Shown one piece after another: positions 8,717 to 19,913 of a stretch of DNA of 64,000 nt (the stretch's first letter is position 1; the number at the start of each line of letters is the position of its first letter). The notes beneath the pieces were generated by a model, which worked only from the letters and a program-made list of their open reading frames with translations, searched no databases and was not told the origin of the DNA. The DNA comes from Deinococcus multiflagellatus. GTDB taxonomy: Bacteria > Deinococcota > Deinococci > Deinococcales > Deinococcaceae. The DNA is taken from contig NZ_JAIQXV010000023.1 in assembly GCF_020166415.1 (NCBI RefSeq), positions 1 to 64,000 of the forward strand, in the 5' to 3' direction. Both the position numbers and the translations under genes were made by a program.

Positions 8717-9300
8717 GCCCCAGTGTGGCCTGGGCGCCTGAAGGATGCATTCGACTCATGGCTTGACGTGTTGGGTGAGCATTCATGCTCGAAGGGATGA
8801 CCTGGGCGCAGGCGCTCCCACCAAGCGTTCATCCGTTCATGACGGATGGCAGGGTCTTTCACCAGGCGATGACGTTTCCGACACCCCAAAGCCACAGGAA
8901 GCGGTCATCCGGTTCCGGAAGGCGCGCCCCACCATCTCGAATCAGAGCTCCACCCGGCACCCCTTCAGGGCCCAGGATTTCAACGTTTTCCACCACGACC
9001 AGGTCAAACTGAGCTGTACAGTGCGCTTCGGCCGACACACAAATTTTCCGCGAGATTGACCAAGAGGGCGTCACCCGCTACATGGCTGGGCAAGGTGTCC
9101 AGCTCGACACCATCCTTTGAATCTCTAGGGGAACCCAGACTGCCACATGATCCGGAAACCCGACGAAGATGGCGGTGGTGCACCGGTCACCTGTGCTGAT
9201 CAAGCATTCCTCAGGCGGTGGCCACAGGATGAAAGCGCACTTTGAAGACGTCCTGGACGCGCCGCTTCCGCCGCCGGCTGCTGATCATGGACAACCCGGT
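8717..9300. other. gene-poor stretch, possible coding remnant
   Basis: About 580 bp without a convincing gene. On the minus strand, 8859-9074 encodes a 71-residue stretch (containing FDLVVVENVEILGPEG) that reads like protein and weakly recalls Toprim-type ENxE segments of JetD-like proteins. It has no start signal and no flanking homology, so it is at most a remnant. A 14-bp palindrome is at about 8779-8792. Confidence 0.3.
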
Positions 9301-10875
9301 TCATCGGCCATACAGCGGACCCGTGGACTGACAACGCTCCCCGTGGTCAGCTCTCGTATCGAGGGCTTGACTGGAGATCGGGCGGAGCGAAATCCCCGGA
9401 TTGCGGATCAGCCTGGCACCGGCCATCAGCAGTGCCAGTGCGCTTGCCCATACGACCCAGTTGCCGTACAGCACGAAGGGCGTGCGAATTGTCGAGAGAT
9501 CAAAGGTGACCCGGTAGGCGCCCCGCGCGCCCCGGGGCGCGCGAAACCGGACCTGGCCCCAGGGGTCAATGACTGCGCTGACCCCGTCGTTCCCGGCGCG
9601 CAGCAGAAACCGCCGGGTTTCGATGGCGCGCAGGCGGCCCATCTGAAAATGCTGTTCGGCCCCTGCCCCCTGCCCAAACCACGCGTCGTTGGAGAGCACA
9701 ACGAGCAGGTTGGCTCCGGCCCGCACGGCCTGCCGACTGAGCTGCCCAAACACGGACTCGTAGCAAATGCTCACCCCCGCGCGCAGGTCCCGCACGGGCA
9801 GCACGTTCAGCAGCCTTCCAGGGGTCAGGCTGGTGTACCCGGCCATCCCCAGGCTCCTCAAGACAGGGGTATAGAGCCCCCCCAGCACACCTGAGAAAGG
9901 CAAACGCTCCCCGAATGGCACCAGGACGCGTTTGTCCTGCCGCCCCGTGACCTCGCCGTCCACACCGTAGGCGCTGTTGCGCGCCTGGCCGGGCACATCG
10001 CCCGGGGCACCGAGCAGCAGGGGAACGCCCAGGCCCCGGAGGGCGGGCAGCACCCCCGGATCGGAGGCGGGCAGCGGACTCGCCGTCTCCGGCCACACGG
10101 CCAGGTCCGCTTCCCCTGAACGCAGAGCGCGCCGCGTCAGATCAAGGTAAATCTGGAACTCATTGAGGGTGCGCCCCTGGGCCTTGAGGCGCGGATCGAT
10201 CGCCCCCTGCACGAGCACAGCGGTCCGGGGAGCGGGCGTGATGGGGGGCGTGACTTCCCGGCCCCACACGAGGCCAGCGCCCCAGACCGCCAGCCCCATC
10301 AGGAGAACAGGAGGACGGCTGCCCCCCAGACCGGCCAGGACGCTGGCGGTTCCGGTCACCAGCAGCGTGAGAAGCGCGGCCCCACCGATGCTGGCGAGCT
10401 GGGCCAGTGGGGTCTGGATCAGGGCGTACCCGGGCGCGCCCCACGGGAAGGCCAGGGGACCTTGGGTGCGCAGCGCCTCGAGCAGGACCCAGGCAAGGGG
10501 CAGAGCGAGCAGGGTGCGGGGGCCGAAGGCCACCCGGGTAAGGGTCAGGGGCACTGCCCAAGTCAGCGCCGCAGCGGGCAGGACGAGCACGGTGAGGAGC
10601 CCACCCAGGGGCCCCAGCACGGCCGCCATGCTGATGGGCAGCCAGGCGAGGTGCACACCGAAAAAGGCCAGGGCGAACGCGAACGCATGCCGGAAAGCGC
10701 CCCACCCGGCCGTGCTGTGGGCCAGACGGTGGTGCAGCATCGCCAGCGGGAGTGGAGCGAGCACGGCCAACGGTGACGGCAGGAACATCAGGCCCAGCAT
10801 CACGCCGCCCAAGGCGTCCCCCAGCCAAGGGGGAGGGTTGAGTCGGGAACTCCACAAGGCAACACGGTCGTTCAC
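9301..10875 (-). CDS. lnt: apolipoprotein N-acyltransferase
   Basis: A 524-residue integral membrane enzyme that transfers a third acyl chain from phospholipid to the N-terminal Cys of lipoproteins. The first 200 residues are strongly hydrophobic (about 6-7 membrane segments, with FPWGAPGYAL). The nitrilase-type domain carries the triad Glu263 in AVWPETASP, Lys315 in QDKRVLVPFGE, and Cys371 in SICYESVF, matching the E. coli Glu-Lys-Cys order. The start is set at GTG 10875, 7 nt downstream of the TAGGGT -10 box, a leaderless arrangement; a GTG at 10884 lies inside that box. It shares the direct-repeat promoter type with nearby envelope genes. Confidence 0.92.
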   Translation of the reverse strand: MNDRVALWSSRLNPPPWLGDALGGVMLGLMFLPSPLAVLAPLPLAMLHHRLAHSTAGWGAFRHAFAFALAFFGVHLAWLPISMAAVLGPLGGLLTVLVLPAAALTWAVPLTLTRVAFGPRTLLALPLAWVLLEALRTQGPLAFPWGAPGYALIQTPLAQLASIGGAALLTLLVTGTASVLAGLGGSRPPVLLMGLAVWGAGLVWGREVTPPITPAPRTAVLVQGAIDPRLKAQGRTLNEFQIYLDLTRRALRSGEADLAVWPETASPLPASDPGVLPALRGLGVPLLLGAPGDVPGQARNSAYGVDGEVTGRQDKRVLVPFGERLPFSGVLGGLYTPVLRSLGMAGYTSLTPGRLLNVLPVRDLRAGVSICYESVFGQLSRQAVRAGANLLVVLSNDAWFGQGAGAEQHFQMGRLRAIETRRFLLRAGNDGVSAVIDPWGQVRFRAPRGARGAYRVTFDLSTIRTPFVLYGNWVVWASALALLMAGARLIRNPGISLRPISSQALDTRADHGERCQSTGPLYGR

Positions 10876-10882
10876 GCGCCGC

Positions 10883-10914
10883 ACCCTACGGGAGTCGTGT
10901 TCAGATGCGGTAAA
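10883..10914 (-). promoter_or_regulatory. direct-repeat promoter, site C (lnt)
   Basis: Minus strand: TTTACC, 5 nt, TGAACA, 9 nt, TAGGGT, then 7 nt to the GTG start. It abuts site F, which points the other way; together they form TAAAGCTTTA at the junction. Confidence 0.6.
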
Positions 10915-10916
10915 GC

Positions 10917-10948
10917 TTTACACGACGCCAACACGTCCCACCTAAGCT
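10917..10948 (+). promoter_or_regulatory. direct-repeat promoter, site F
   Basis: Plus strand: TTTACA, 5 nt, CCAACA, 9 nt, TAAGCT, followed by a GGAGG ribosome site and ATG at 10968. The second half-site is the most divergent of the six. Confidence 0.5.
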
Positions 10949-10967
10949 CGCGGTGGAGGAACCTGAC

Positions 10968-11303
10968 ATGTCCACCCGCCCTTGCCCGCCCGCTTCCCTG
11001 CCGTCCACCCAGCTGGGGTCCACGTGACCTCGCCACGTCCCCGCCGCAGACGGGCGGGTCCTTGGCTGGGGACAGTCCTGCTGATTCTGACGGTGCTGGG
11101 CTCGGCCTAGCTCGCCCGCTCATTGTCAGCGTCGGACATTTTCTCGTGTGGGTGCAGCAATTTCGCTGGGATGTGCGGAGCGATCCATTGGGTGAGGCGC
11201 GTTACTGCGGCTGAAAGCGGGAGGAAAGTGAGATCGAGAGGGCTCATGAGCCCTCTCCCTAGCGCCTTTCTAGCCGCCCTTGTCAACCCCTATTCGCGGT
11301 AAT
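10968..11303 (+). other. decayed small membrane-protein gene and spacer
   Basis: Site F and a GGAGG box lead into ATG 10968, but that frame stops after 19 codons. A GTG at 11024 overlaps its stop and encodes 28 residues with one hydrophobic helix (PWLGTVLLILTVLGSA). In another frame a further hydrophobic stretch follows (LIVSVGHFLVWVQQFRWDV) to about 11214. This looks like one small membrane-protein gene broken by frameshifts, but no intact frame exists. Confidence 0.35.
11236..11257. repeat. 22-bp palindrome
   Basis: A perfect inverted repeat (GAGAGGGCT arms around CATG-AG centre), able to form a hairpin. It lies between the decayed gene and the IS630 remnant and may be a terminator. Confidence 0.5.
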
Positions 11304-11537
11304 TTATTGCTCCCGCTGGACATTGGCATCCGTCAGGTGACGAGGGCGTTGAATGTACCGGATCCGCTGCCAGGCTGTCACGAGCTTCGCCTTCAGGAAG
11401 GAGACCGAGCGGGCACAGCAGTTGCCCAGCACATTCCGCTTCACATACGCCCACACCAGCTCGATTGGGTTCAACTCCGGGGCGTACGGTGGCAAAAACA
11501 CCAAAGACAGGCGTTTTACTGTTCCAGAGATGGTTTA
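11304..11537 (-). pseudogene. IS630-family transposase remnant
   Basis: Only the C-terminal end of an IS630-type DDE transposase is left. The hallmark VFLPPYAPELNPIELVW is present with the catalytic Glu, then VKRNVLGNCC and a stop at 11304. Upstream the frame closes with an in-frame TAA at about 11537 and no N-terminal part is found. No terminal repeats or target duplication could be defined. It sits next to the copper cluster and may mark how that cluster arrived. Confidence 0.8.
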
Positions 11538-11621
11538 TGGCGAATCAGCCTCGGCGGGACGTGTCGTCCCACAACGCGGCGCGGAATTTCTGGCCCTCCC
11601 GGGGTGCGGTCCCATAAACAG

Positions 11622-11652
11622 ACGCCGACAGCACACCGTGTGCTGTCGGCGT
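11622..11652 (-). terminator. terminator of the copA operon
   Basis: A perfect 14-bp stem (11622-11635 with 11639-11652) and 3-nt loop, 13 nt beyond the stop of the last gene in the copA operon. No long T-run follows. Confidence 0.75.
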
Positions 11653-11664
11653 CCGGCCCCTCGC

Positions 11665-12075
11665 TTACGCGGGGCTCAGGGCGCGCACAAGATCCGTCAG
11701 CAGTTCCTCGGCCTTCTCGTACCCCGGGCGCAGGTACACCATGCCAAACGTAGTCCAGTCCTGCACGGCCGCCACCTCCTGATCATTCTCGCGCAGCTTC
11801 AGGTGCGGGTACAGGCCGTACTCGACGTAGCAGCCGTACCCGTCCGCCACGGTTTCCAGGGCGTGGGTGTTCTCGTCCGTCCAGGTCAACACGAATGGCA
11901 GGGCGAAGCAGGGCTTGCCGCACGAGCCGCCCATGCCAACCAGCGGCAGGCCAGCCACGGTGGGGGTCTCGTCCCGCAGGCGGGTGCGGTCCAGGAAGGC
12001 GAAGCGGTCACGGGCCACGTCCCGGCTGGGGAGTTTCTGAGCAGCAATCCAGGGGCCAACCGTCAATTTGGGCAT
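11665..12075 (-). CDS. conserved unknown protein of the copA operon, copy 1
   Basis: A 136-residue protein that I cannot place in a family. It is a clear paralogue of the gene just upstream: shared stretches include GSCGKPxFALPxxLTWT, CYVEYG, HLK, VQDWTxFGxVYxRxxY. Two Cys (in GSCGKPC and YGCYVEYG) could bind metal. A TGGAGA ribosome site precedes ATG 12075. It is third in the operon copA - copy 2 - copy 1 and is followed by a strong terminator. A role in copper handling is inferred from context only. Confidence 0.7.
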   Translation of the reverse strand: MPKLTVGPWIAAQKLPSRDVARDRFAFLDRTRLRDETPTVAGLPLVGMGGSCGKPCFALPFVLTWTDENTHALETVADGYGCYVEYGLYPHLKLRENDQEVAAVQDWTTFGMVYLRPGYEKAEELLTDLVRALSPA

Positions 12076-12124
12076 ACGAATCTCCAGGGAAGAAGGGGGA
12101 GGGCAAGGGTCGGGCGGTGTGGCG

Positions 12125-12556
12125 TCACGGCGCGGTGCTCTCCGGAGTGTCCTCCGGCTGAAGGGTAACGGTCAGGTCGCGCAGCAACGTGTCCGCGAGG
12201 GGGTACTCCGCCCGCACGTACACCACCCCGAACGGCGTCCAGTCCTGCACGGCGAGCAGTTCGCGGTCGTCCACCCGCCGTTTGAGGTGCGCGAGCTGGC
12301 CATACTCGACGTAACAGAAGTGCTGCTCGGCCAGGTGCTCGAGTCGGTCCAGCGCCGCTTCGGTCCAGGTCAGCGGGTACGGCAGGGCGAACGCGGGTTT
12401 CCCGCAGGAACTGCCGACCCCCAGAAACGTCAGGCCCTGCTCGGGGTCCACCGCGGCACGCATCTGGGCCCGCTCCAGGAAGCTGCGCCGGCACTGGGCG
12501 TGCTTGACATGCCGCCGCAAATGCTGCATCAGGGCCGCGACCTTCAGTTTCGCCAT
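12125..12556 (-). CDS. conserved unknown protein of the copA operon, copy 2
   Basis: A 143-residue protein paralogous to the next gene downstream, sharing the SCGKP-ALP-LTWT core, CYVEYG and QDWTPFGVVYVR motifs. Conserved Cys in SSCGKP and HFCYVEYG again suggest metal or redox chemistry. A strong ribosome site (GGAGGTGA) precedes ATG 12556, which lies only 16 nt after the copA stop, so it is co-transcribed with copA. The N-terminal 35 residues are basic with several His (QHLRRHVKHAQC). Function unknown. Confidence 0.75.
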   Translation of the reverse strand: MAKLKVAALMQHLRRHVKHAQCRRSFLERAQMRAAVDPEQGLTFLGVGSSCGKPAFALPYPLTWTEAALDRLEHLAEQHFCYVEYGQLAHLKRRVDDRELLAVQDWTPFGVVYVRAEYPLADTLLRDLTVTLQPEDTPESTAP

Positions 12557-12572
12557 GGCACGTCACCTCCGT

Positions 12573-15089
<2,517 letters not shown>

Positions 15090-15103
15090 GGATTCCTCCA
15101 ATC

Positions 15104-15160
15104 CCCCCCAGGGGGGTTCCTTCTGAGGGCAGCATAGACCCTGGGGGAGGGGGAATGCAA
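15104..15160 (-). promoter_or_regulatory. copA promoter with CsoR-type operators
   Basis: Minus strand: TTGCAT (15155-15160), 18-nt spacer containing CCCCCTCCCCCAGGG, TATGCT (15131-15136). A second mirror tract, CCCCCC-A-GGGGGG, is at 15104-15116 in the leader. Such G/C tracts are typical CsoR operators. Confidence 0.65.
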
Positions 15161-15210
15161 GATGCCGCCAGGAAAAGCCTGTGTTTTCGGCTCTCCCTTC
15201 TTCAGTCCTC

Positions 15211-15239
15211 TTGACACCCCAGGGGGGAGGGTATAGCTT
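15211..15239 (+). promoter_or_regulatory. copZ-csoR promoter with CsoR-type operator
   Basis: TTGACA (15211-15216), 17-nt spacer with CCCCAGGGGGGAGGG, TAGCTT (15234-15239). The spacer tract resembles that of the divergent copA promoter, so one repressor probably controls both. Confidence 0.65.
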
Positions 15240-15257
15240 GGTGCCAGGAGGAAGACC

Positions 15258-15467
15258 ATGAACCAGATTGAATTGACCATCACCGGCATGACCTGCGGCC
15301 ACTGCCAGAGCGGCGTCGCCAGCGCCCTGAAAAGCGTGCCCGGCGTCACGGACGCCCAGGTGGACCTCAAGACCGGCAAGGCCGTTGTGCAGGGCAGCGC
15401 CGACGCGCAGCACCTGATCACCGCCGTGCAGGACGAAGGGTACGGCGCGGCCGTTTCCCCCCAGTAA
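15258..15467 (+). CDS. copZ: copper chaperone CopZ
   Basis: A 69-residue single HMA domain with MTCGHC (Cys13, Cys16) near the N-terminus and a typical beta-alpha-beta-beta-alpha-beta length. It carries Cu(I) in the cytosol to CopA. An AGGAGG ribosome site precedes ATG 15258. The stop overlaps the ATG of csoR (TAATG), so the two are coupled. The promoter shares its operator type with divergent copA. Confidence 0.93.
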   Translation: MNQIELTITGMTCGHCQSGVASALKSVPGVTDAQVDLKTGKAVVQGSADAQHLITAVQDEGYGAAVSPQ

Positions 15468-15811
15468 TGCCCAGGGCGACGACCGCCAGGCCGCCTGCCC
15501 CCCATCCCCCTGAGGGGGAAGCCTGTCACACGAGCCAGCACCTCTGCATGCCCGAAGACAGTCGCCAGCGCGCCGCGCGTCGTCTCGCCATCGCCCGCGG
15601 TCACCTGGAAAGCATCCGCCGCTCCCTGGAGGATCCCGATGTCTACTGCGTGGACGTGTTGCGGCAGATCAAGGCCGTGCAGGGCGCGCTCGACGGCGCG
15701 GCCAGCGTGGTCCTGCGCGGGCACCTCGAAGCGCACGTGGCGACCGCCGCCACCCGGGGCGACGGGCCAGAGATGGTGGACGAGCTCATGGACGTGCTCA
15801 AGTACATCTGA
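15467..15811 (+). CDS. csoR: CsoR-type copper-sensing repressor
   Basis: A 114-residue DUF156-fold regulator that releases DNA on binding Cu(I). The core from about residue 28 has RGHLESI, then Cys61 in [14 protein letters not shown] and His86, His90 in RGHLEAHV. This Cys-His-His set differs from the Cys-His-Cys of most CsoR proteins but is known from the Thermus thermophilus protein. The ATG at 15467 overlaps the copZ stop; an alternative ATG at 15548 would remove a His/Cys-bearing leader (HTSQHLCM). Likely targets are the GC-tract operators in the copA/copZ intergenic region. Confidence 0.88.
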   Translation: MPRATTARPPAPHPPEGEACHTSQHLCMPEDSRQRAARRLAIARGHLESIRRSLEDPDVYCVDVLRQIKAVQGALDGAASVVLRGHLEAHVATAATRGDGPEMVDELMDVLKYI

Positions 15812-15969
15812 GTGACGGCAAACCCCCTGTCAGGTTGCCAGGGTGAATAACGCGCCGTTGGCCAGCCGCCGCTGACGGACCCAGATCACATCCGGAACGC
15901 GGCGGTCCGCTTGCCCTTTTCCCGTCGTTGCCTGTTCACGGCCGCTGACCACCTCCGCCCTCCCGCTCC

Positions 15970-15993
15970 GGGACGAGCCCACGGGTTCGTCCC
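15970..15993 (+). repeat. leader hairpin before glutaredoxin-like gene
   Basis: An 11-bp stem (one G-U pair) with a 2-nt loop, ending 21 nt before ATG 16015. It could be a terminator for csoR or a leader structure; no T-run follows. Confidence 0.5.
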
Positions 15994-16014
15994 GGTGTTC
16001 CTGCGAGGCTGCCC

Positions 16015-16251
16015 ATGCCGCACGTCATCCTGTATGCCACGCCCACCTGCCCCGACTGCCACGCGCTGCGGCGCTGGTTTGCCCGCCACGGCGTCGCGTT
16101 TGAAGAACGCGACCTGACAAACCCGGCCGTCGCTGAAGAAGCAAAAGCGCGCTACGGCGTCCGGGTCGCGCCCATCACGGTCATCGGTGAACAGTTCTTC
16201 TACGGCACCTTCGACCAGCAGCGGCCCAAATTGGAAGCGCTGCTGAGTTGA
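16015..16251 (+). CDS. glutaredoxin-like thiol reductase
   Basis: A 78-residue single-domain glutaredoxin of the NrdH type: YATPTCPDCHALRRW with the redox pair Cys12-Pro-Asp-Cys15, then the cis-Pro loop RVAPITVIG. It reduces disulfides in the cytosol. The ribosome site (GAGG) is moderate. It stands alone, about 200 bp after csoR, so a link to copper-induced thiol stress is possible but unproven. The active-site dipeptide PD is unusual compared with the more common PY, VQ or PF. Confidence 0.85.
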   Translation: MPHVILYATPTCPDCHALRRWFARHGVAFEERDLTNPAVAEEAKARYGVRVAPITVIGEQFFYGTFDQQRPKLEALLS

Positions 16252-16531
16252 TGCCTGTGCGAGGGGAACAGCCGGATGCACGGTGGATTCCTGCGCTGGT
16301 GACCCTGTCATGGGGGCGATCAGCGGTGCACCGCTCCACCGGTTCGGGCATGCACCCGGAACACGGCGCCGGCTGCTGGGCCGCACAACTGGCACCGGGA
16401 CGAGTCCAGCCCAGAACGTCTGGTGCCACCGGACTGCCGTGAACCAGTGAAATCAAGGGCGACAGTCAACCCGCCCATCGGTTGAAGTGAAGACTCGATT
16501 TGGAGCCTGCTAGATGGGTTGAACGTGCTTT

Positions 16532-17338
16532 TTATTGATACGTTGGAGAAAAGAATTGAAATGTGGAAGAGAGCATCATATTCATTAAAAAGAGAAAGAC
16601 GGATACCATGAGAATGAGCAGGCCCAACACAATCAACTGTCTTTGCCAGCGAGACATTTGCTTGATTCGGGCCTCATAGATGTTAAAGAGGCTGAAAATA
16701 CCGCCCATGACGATGGCAAACACGATGAGCCAACGCGACGCCCACTCGGACTTCATCTTCCCCGCGTCCCTCATGCTGACCTGGGTGATGCCGGCAATGG
16801 ACGCTGAAGGCACCAGCTGAGGGCGGCAATTTGACGTGAGAACCTGAATGAGCACTGTGTCATCGGGATTCAGCAGTAAGGGCGCGAGAGCCACGCCCCC
16901 TGGAATCACGGTCACCCGCGCCCGCTCCCGCACATCCTGGGGCACCGCCCCAACGACGCGCTGCTCCACCACTTCACACCGGTCGCCCAGGCGTAAGCGG
17001 AGAACCGTGCCCGGCGCAAAGAGGTCAGGTGTGATGGGCCGCGCGCCCGAGTTGGCCACCTTGATGACTGTCGCGTACACGTTTCTCGCTTCCTTGCCAC
17101 CGACGGTCACGCGGACCTGTGAAGGCAGGGTGGAGCCCACGATCTGCGCCGCAGATTGAATGGTGGCGTCCAGCCGCAACCGTTGCTGGGCCGACGAGCT
17201 GAAGAGTTGGATGATGCCAAAGGCAATGGTGGCCAGCAGGGCCAGCAGCCCGAGAATATTGCTGAGATTCCAGGGCGAGGTCTTGGGCGCCGGCGCGTCC
17301 TCAGCCGCCGCGCGCTCCGCGCTTCGGTTCCGACTCAT
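16532..17338 (-). CDS. unknown membrane protein
   Basis: A 268-residue protein with one N-terminal membrane segment (about residues 27-46, LLALLATIAFGIIQLF) and two C-terminal ones (about 203-220 and 235-258). The middle 150 residues appear extracytoplasmic and beta-rich. Its 3' part is clearly lower in GC than the neighbours, suggesting transfer. There is no recognisable family. About 280 bp on its right side and 180 bp on its left separate it from other genes. Confidence 0.7.
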   Translation of the reverse strand: MSRNRSAERAAAEDAPAPKTSPWNLSNILGLLALLATIAFGIIQLFSSSAQQRLRLDATIQSAAQIVGSTLPSQVRVTVGGKEARNVYATVIKVANSGARPITPDLFAPGTVLRLRLGDRCEVVEQRVVGAVPQDVRERARVTVIPGGVALAPLLLNPDDTVLIQVLTSNCRPQLVPSASIAGITQVSMRDAGKMKSEWASRWLIVFAIVMGGIFSLFNIYEARIKQMSRWQRQLIVLGLLILMVSVFLFLMNMMLSSTFQFFSPTYQ

Positions 17339-17518
17339 GGTTGACGCCCATCACTGGACACGGTCCTGGCCCTTCTCATGCCGTCAGAGTACCGACTTTA
17401 CCTCGTCCCTGGCAGACGCGCCGTGGACGTTGACCGCCGGGCATGGCGGTGACAGGCGACGGCACCGTGCAGCGGCGCAGAAGGCCTCCCTCTTGCCGGG
17501 CGACCTTCGGGCCCCCAC

Positions 17519-18592
17519 TTATTTCGGCCAGACGCGGTTCATCCACCCGGCCGGGTCGGTGCCTTCACCGCGCACCCGAAGTTCCAGGTGCAGGTGGGGG
17601 CCGGTGCTCAGCCCAGTGCTGCCCACTTCCCCGATCTTGTCGCCGCGCTTCACCCGCTGCCCCACCTTCACCGTCACCCGGCGCTGGTGAAAGTACAGGC
17701 TGGTCACGCCGGCGCCGTGGTCCAGGATGACCAGGCCGCCGCGCACGGGGTACATCCCGGCCATGACGACCGTGCCGTCATTGACGGCGCGGACCGCCGT
17801 GCCCGCCGGGGCGCGGTAATCCGTGCCGTAGTGGTACTGCACGGGACCGCCCGCCACGTAGGTGCGCGGCTGCCCGAACGCGCTGCTCTGCGCGCGGACC
17901 TGCACGGCGTCCTGGAAGGGCTTCGTCCAGACGGGCGGGGTTCGCAGGGCGTACGCGCGCTCCACCGCGGCGTCCTCCGCAGCGCGCGCCGGGTCCTGCA
18001 GTTTGCCGCTGATACTGGGCGGGAGGTTCAGGCGCTGGACCGGCTGGGGCAGACCCGCCACGGGGAGGCTGCGGCGCAGCACCTGCCCATCCAGCTCGAT
18101 CTCGTAGATCAGCGGCGTGGCTTTGCCCAGCAGCACCCGGCCCAGCACGAGGAACGTGCCGTTGCCTGCAGGGACCGGCGTGAGGCGCTCGGCGGGCAGG
18201 CGCACATCCTCGCCCACTTCACTGGGGAAGTGGACGCGGGCCTCTGCCGCGCGCGGACCGGTGAGGCGCAGCGCAAAGGCGTCCCCCATGCGCAGGGTGG
18301 TCGGCGCGGTGACGTTCACGCCCGGCAGGGCCGGTGCAGGGGGCAGAGGCAAGGGCGAGGCAGGCGCCGGCGACGCGGACGTCGCGGCTTCACCGGGAAG
18401 GCGCAGGGTTTGCCCGACCTCCAGCGTGGTGCTGCTCAGGCCGTTGAGGCGCATGAGGTCCGCGACCGTGGTGCCGGAGGCGCGCGCGAGGCTGAAGAGG
18501 GTGTCGCCGGGTTTCACGGTGTACGCGCCCGCCATGCTGGTGAGCAGGGCGGCGCTCAGCAGGAGGGCGCGGTGCAGGGGCGTCAGGGTCAT
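17519..18592 (-). CDS. exported LysM-M23 peptidoglycan peptidase
   Basis: A 357-residue protein with a signal peptide (ending at about residue 22, MAGA), one LysM domain ([17 protein letters not shown]), a Pro/Ala linker, a beta-rich middle region and a C-terminal M23 domain. The zinc motifs are intact: HYGTD and PHLHLEL. It should cut peptidoglycan peptides in the envelope. ATG 18592 (with GAGG upstream) is chosen over GTG 18613, which overlaps the upstream stop. It follows the alpha/beta hydrolase gene by 17 nt and shares its direct-repeat promoter. Confidence 0.9.
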   Translation of the reverse strand: MTLTPLHRALLLSAALLTSMAGAYTVKPGDTLFSLARASGTTVADLMRLNGLSSTTLEVGQTLRLPGEAATSASPAPASPLPLPPAPALPGVNVTAPTTLRMGDAFALRLTGPRAAEARVHFPSEVGEDVRLPAERLTPVPAGNGTFLVLGRVLLGKATPLIYEIELDGQVLRRSLPVAGLPQPVQRLNLPPSISGKLQDPARAAEDAAVERAYALRTPPVWTKPFQDAVQVRAQSSAFGQPRTYVAGGPVQYHYGTDYRAPAGTAVRAVNDGTVVMAGMYPVRGGLVILDHGAGVTSLYFHQRRVTVKVGQRVKRGDKIGEVGSTGLSTGPHLHLELRVRGEGTDPAGWMNRVWPK

Positions 18593-18609
18593 GGTTGCCT
18601 CACAGGGGA

Positions 18610-19554
18610 TCACAGGTGCGTCTTGAAAAAGGCGATGGATCGATCCAGCGCCGCTTTCAGGTTGCGGCTGAGGTCGTGGTTGTCGCCTGCGTACGTGTAG
18701 AAGGTCACGGGTTGCCCGGCGGCTTTCAGGCCACTGGCGAGCGACTGCGACAGACTGTAGGGCACGTGCGTGTCTCCGGTCGCGTGGTGCAGCTGCAGGG
18801 GCCGGCCCCGGAGGTCGGCCAGGTAGGCGTTCGGGGAGATGGCCCGGTAGGCGGCCGGGTTGCGCTCAGGACGGCCGAGGGTGGCGAGCAACCGGGCACG
18901 TGGATCGTTCGGGTCGCCGCGGCCCCATTGGGGCAGCGCTTTGAACAGCAGGTCGTACGGGCCGACCACGCCCGCCCAGATGACGCCGGCCTTGATGTCG
19001 GGGCTCACGACCATGGCCCGCAGGGTGATGTGGCCGCCCATGGAGTGGCCCCACATGCCCAGGCGGGCCTTGTTCACGCCCTTGAGGGTCTTGAGGGAGG
19101 ACGCGGCGTTCAGGACGTCAGTGGTGTACTCGGGGGACCAGTACGAGGTGCCGGCCGGCTGGCCCTGGGAACTCCCATGGCCCCGGTAGTCGGGCTTGAG
19201 CACCACGAAACCGGCGCGCGCGAAAGCGTCCACGTACGCGACGTACCGCTCGGTCGTGCGGTACTCGTTGGGGGGGATGTAGCCGTGGTTGAACACGATG
19301 GCCGGCCAGCCGCCTTTGGGGGGTGTGCCGGTGGGCACGGTGAGCAGGGCGTTGATGCGCAGGCCGTCGGACTGGTAGGACACGACGCGCCGGGTGTAGT
19401 TCGCGCCGGGGGTCAGGGTCTGCTGGGTGGTCAGGGCACTGCCGGGGTAGGTGCGGGCGCGCATGCGCTCGATGGACAAGGGGTGATCGGTGGTCTGGGC
19501 GGCGGTCAGCGGGCTGAGCAGGGCCAGCAGCAGGGCAGATCGGACGTGAAGCAT
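18610..19554 (-). CDS. exported alpha/beta hydrolase (S9-like)
   Basis: A 314-residue protein with a signal peptide ([19 protein letters not shown]) and an alpha/beta hydrolase fold of the prolyl-oligopeptidase/dienelactone hydrolase kind: oxyanion loop FNHGYIPP, the nucleophile elbow GHSMGG, and a late [10 protein letters not shown] with Asp and a C-terminal GDNHDL His. It is probably an esterase or peptidase acting in the periplasm. GGAGG precedes ATG 19554. The promoter at 19593-19624 carries the shared direct repeat. It is first in an operon with the M23 gene. Confidence 0.85.
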   Translation of the reverse strand: MLHVRSALLLALLSPLTAAQTTDHPLSIERMRARTYPGSALTTQQTLTPGANYTRRVVSYQSDGLRINALLTVPTGTPPKGGWPAIVFNHGYIPPNEYRTTERYVAYVDAFARAGFVVLKPDYRGHGSSQGQPAGTSYWSPEYTTDVLNAASSLKTLKGVNKARLGMWGHSMGGHITLRAMVVSPDIKAGVIWAGVVGPYDLLFKALPQWGRGDPNDPRARLLATLGRPERNPAAYRAISPNAYLADLRGRPLQLHHATGDTHVPYSLSQSLASGLKAAGQPVTFYTYAGDNHDLSRNLKAALDRSIAFFKTHL

Positions 19555-19592
19555 GGGAACCTCCAGAGAAGGGCGTGGGGAAGCGTCCGCCC

Positions 19593-19624
19593 ACCCTACG
19601 GGCCGGCTGTAAAGCTCGTGTAAA
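19593..19624 (-). promoter_or_regulatory. direct-repeat promoter, site D
   Basis: Minus strand: TTTACA, 5 nt, TTTACA, 9 nt, TAGGGT. Both half-sites are identical, making this the clearest copy. It drives the hydrolase-M23 operon and is divergent from site E. Confidence 0.7.
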
Positions 19625-19646
19625 GGGGGCCACTGGACGCCCGGGC

Positions 19647-19678
19647 TTTACAGAAGCTGAACAGGTCCGGCGTACGGT
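19647..19678 (+). promoter_or_regulatory. direct-repeat promoter, site E
   Basis: Plus strand: TTTACA, 5 nt, TGAACA, 9 nt, TACGGT, then 13 nt to GTG 19692. It shares the first 17 nt of pattern exactly with site A (TTTACAGAAGCTGAACA). Confidence 0.7.
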
Positions 19679-19691
19679 CGTGGGGATCACC

Positions 19692-19913
19692 GTGACGAAC
19701 GACAAGAAAAAGCCAGACCACACCGCTGCGGACGCGGGCCACGCTTCACCCCCCCTGGTGGGCATGCCCCGCTGGGTGAAGGGGTTTCTCTGGGTGGGCG
19801 TGGCGTTGCTGCTCGTGGTGCTGGCCCTGAAGGTCTTTGGGGGTGGGCAGCACGGGCCGGGTCGGCACCTGCCGGGGGCCGCGGTGCCCGTGTCCGGGCC
19901 GCTGCACGGATGA
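19692..19913 (+). CDS. small single-pass membrane protein
   Basis: A 73-residue protein with a charged, Lys/His-containing N-terminus and one membrane helix (FLWVGVALLLVVLALKVFG), then a short Gly/His-containing tail (GGGQHGPGRHLPG). The GTG start lies just after promoter site E. Its stop overlaps the ATG of the next gene (ATGA), so the two are coupled and probably form one membrane unit. The frame continues upstream without a credible start. No known family. Confidence 0.65.
   Translation: MTNDKKKPDHTAADAGHASPPLVGMPRWVKGFLWVGVALLLVVLALKVFGGGQHGPGRHLPGAAVPVSGPLHG

Noticed and set aside
9169..9894. Open frame on the plus strand across the lnt end
   Set aside because: It is antisense to conserved lnt catalytic sequence and reads as low-complexity.
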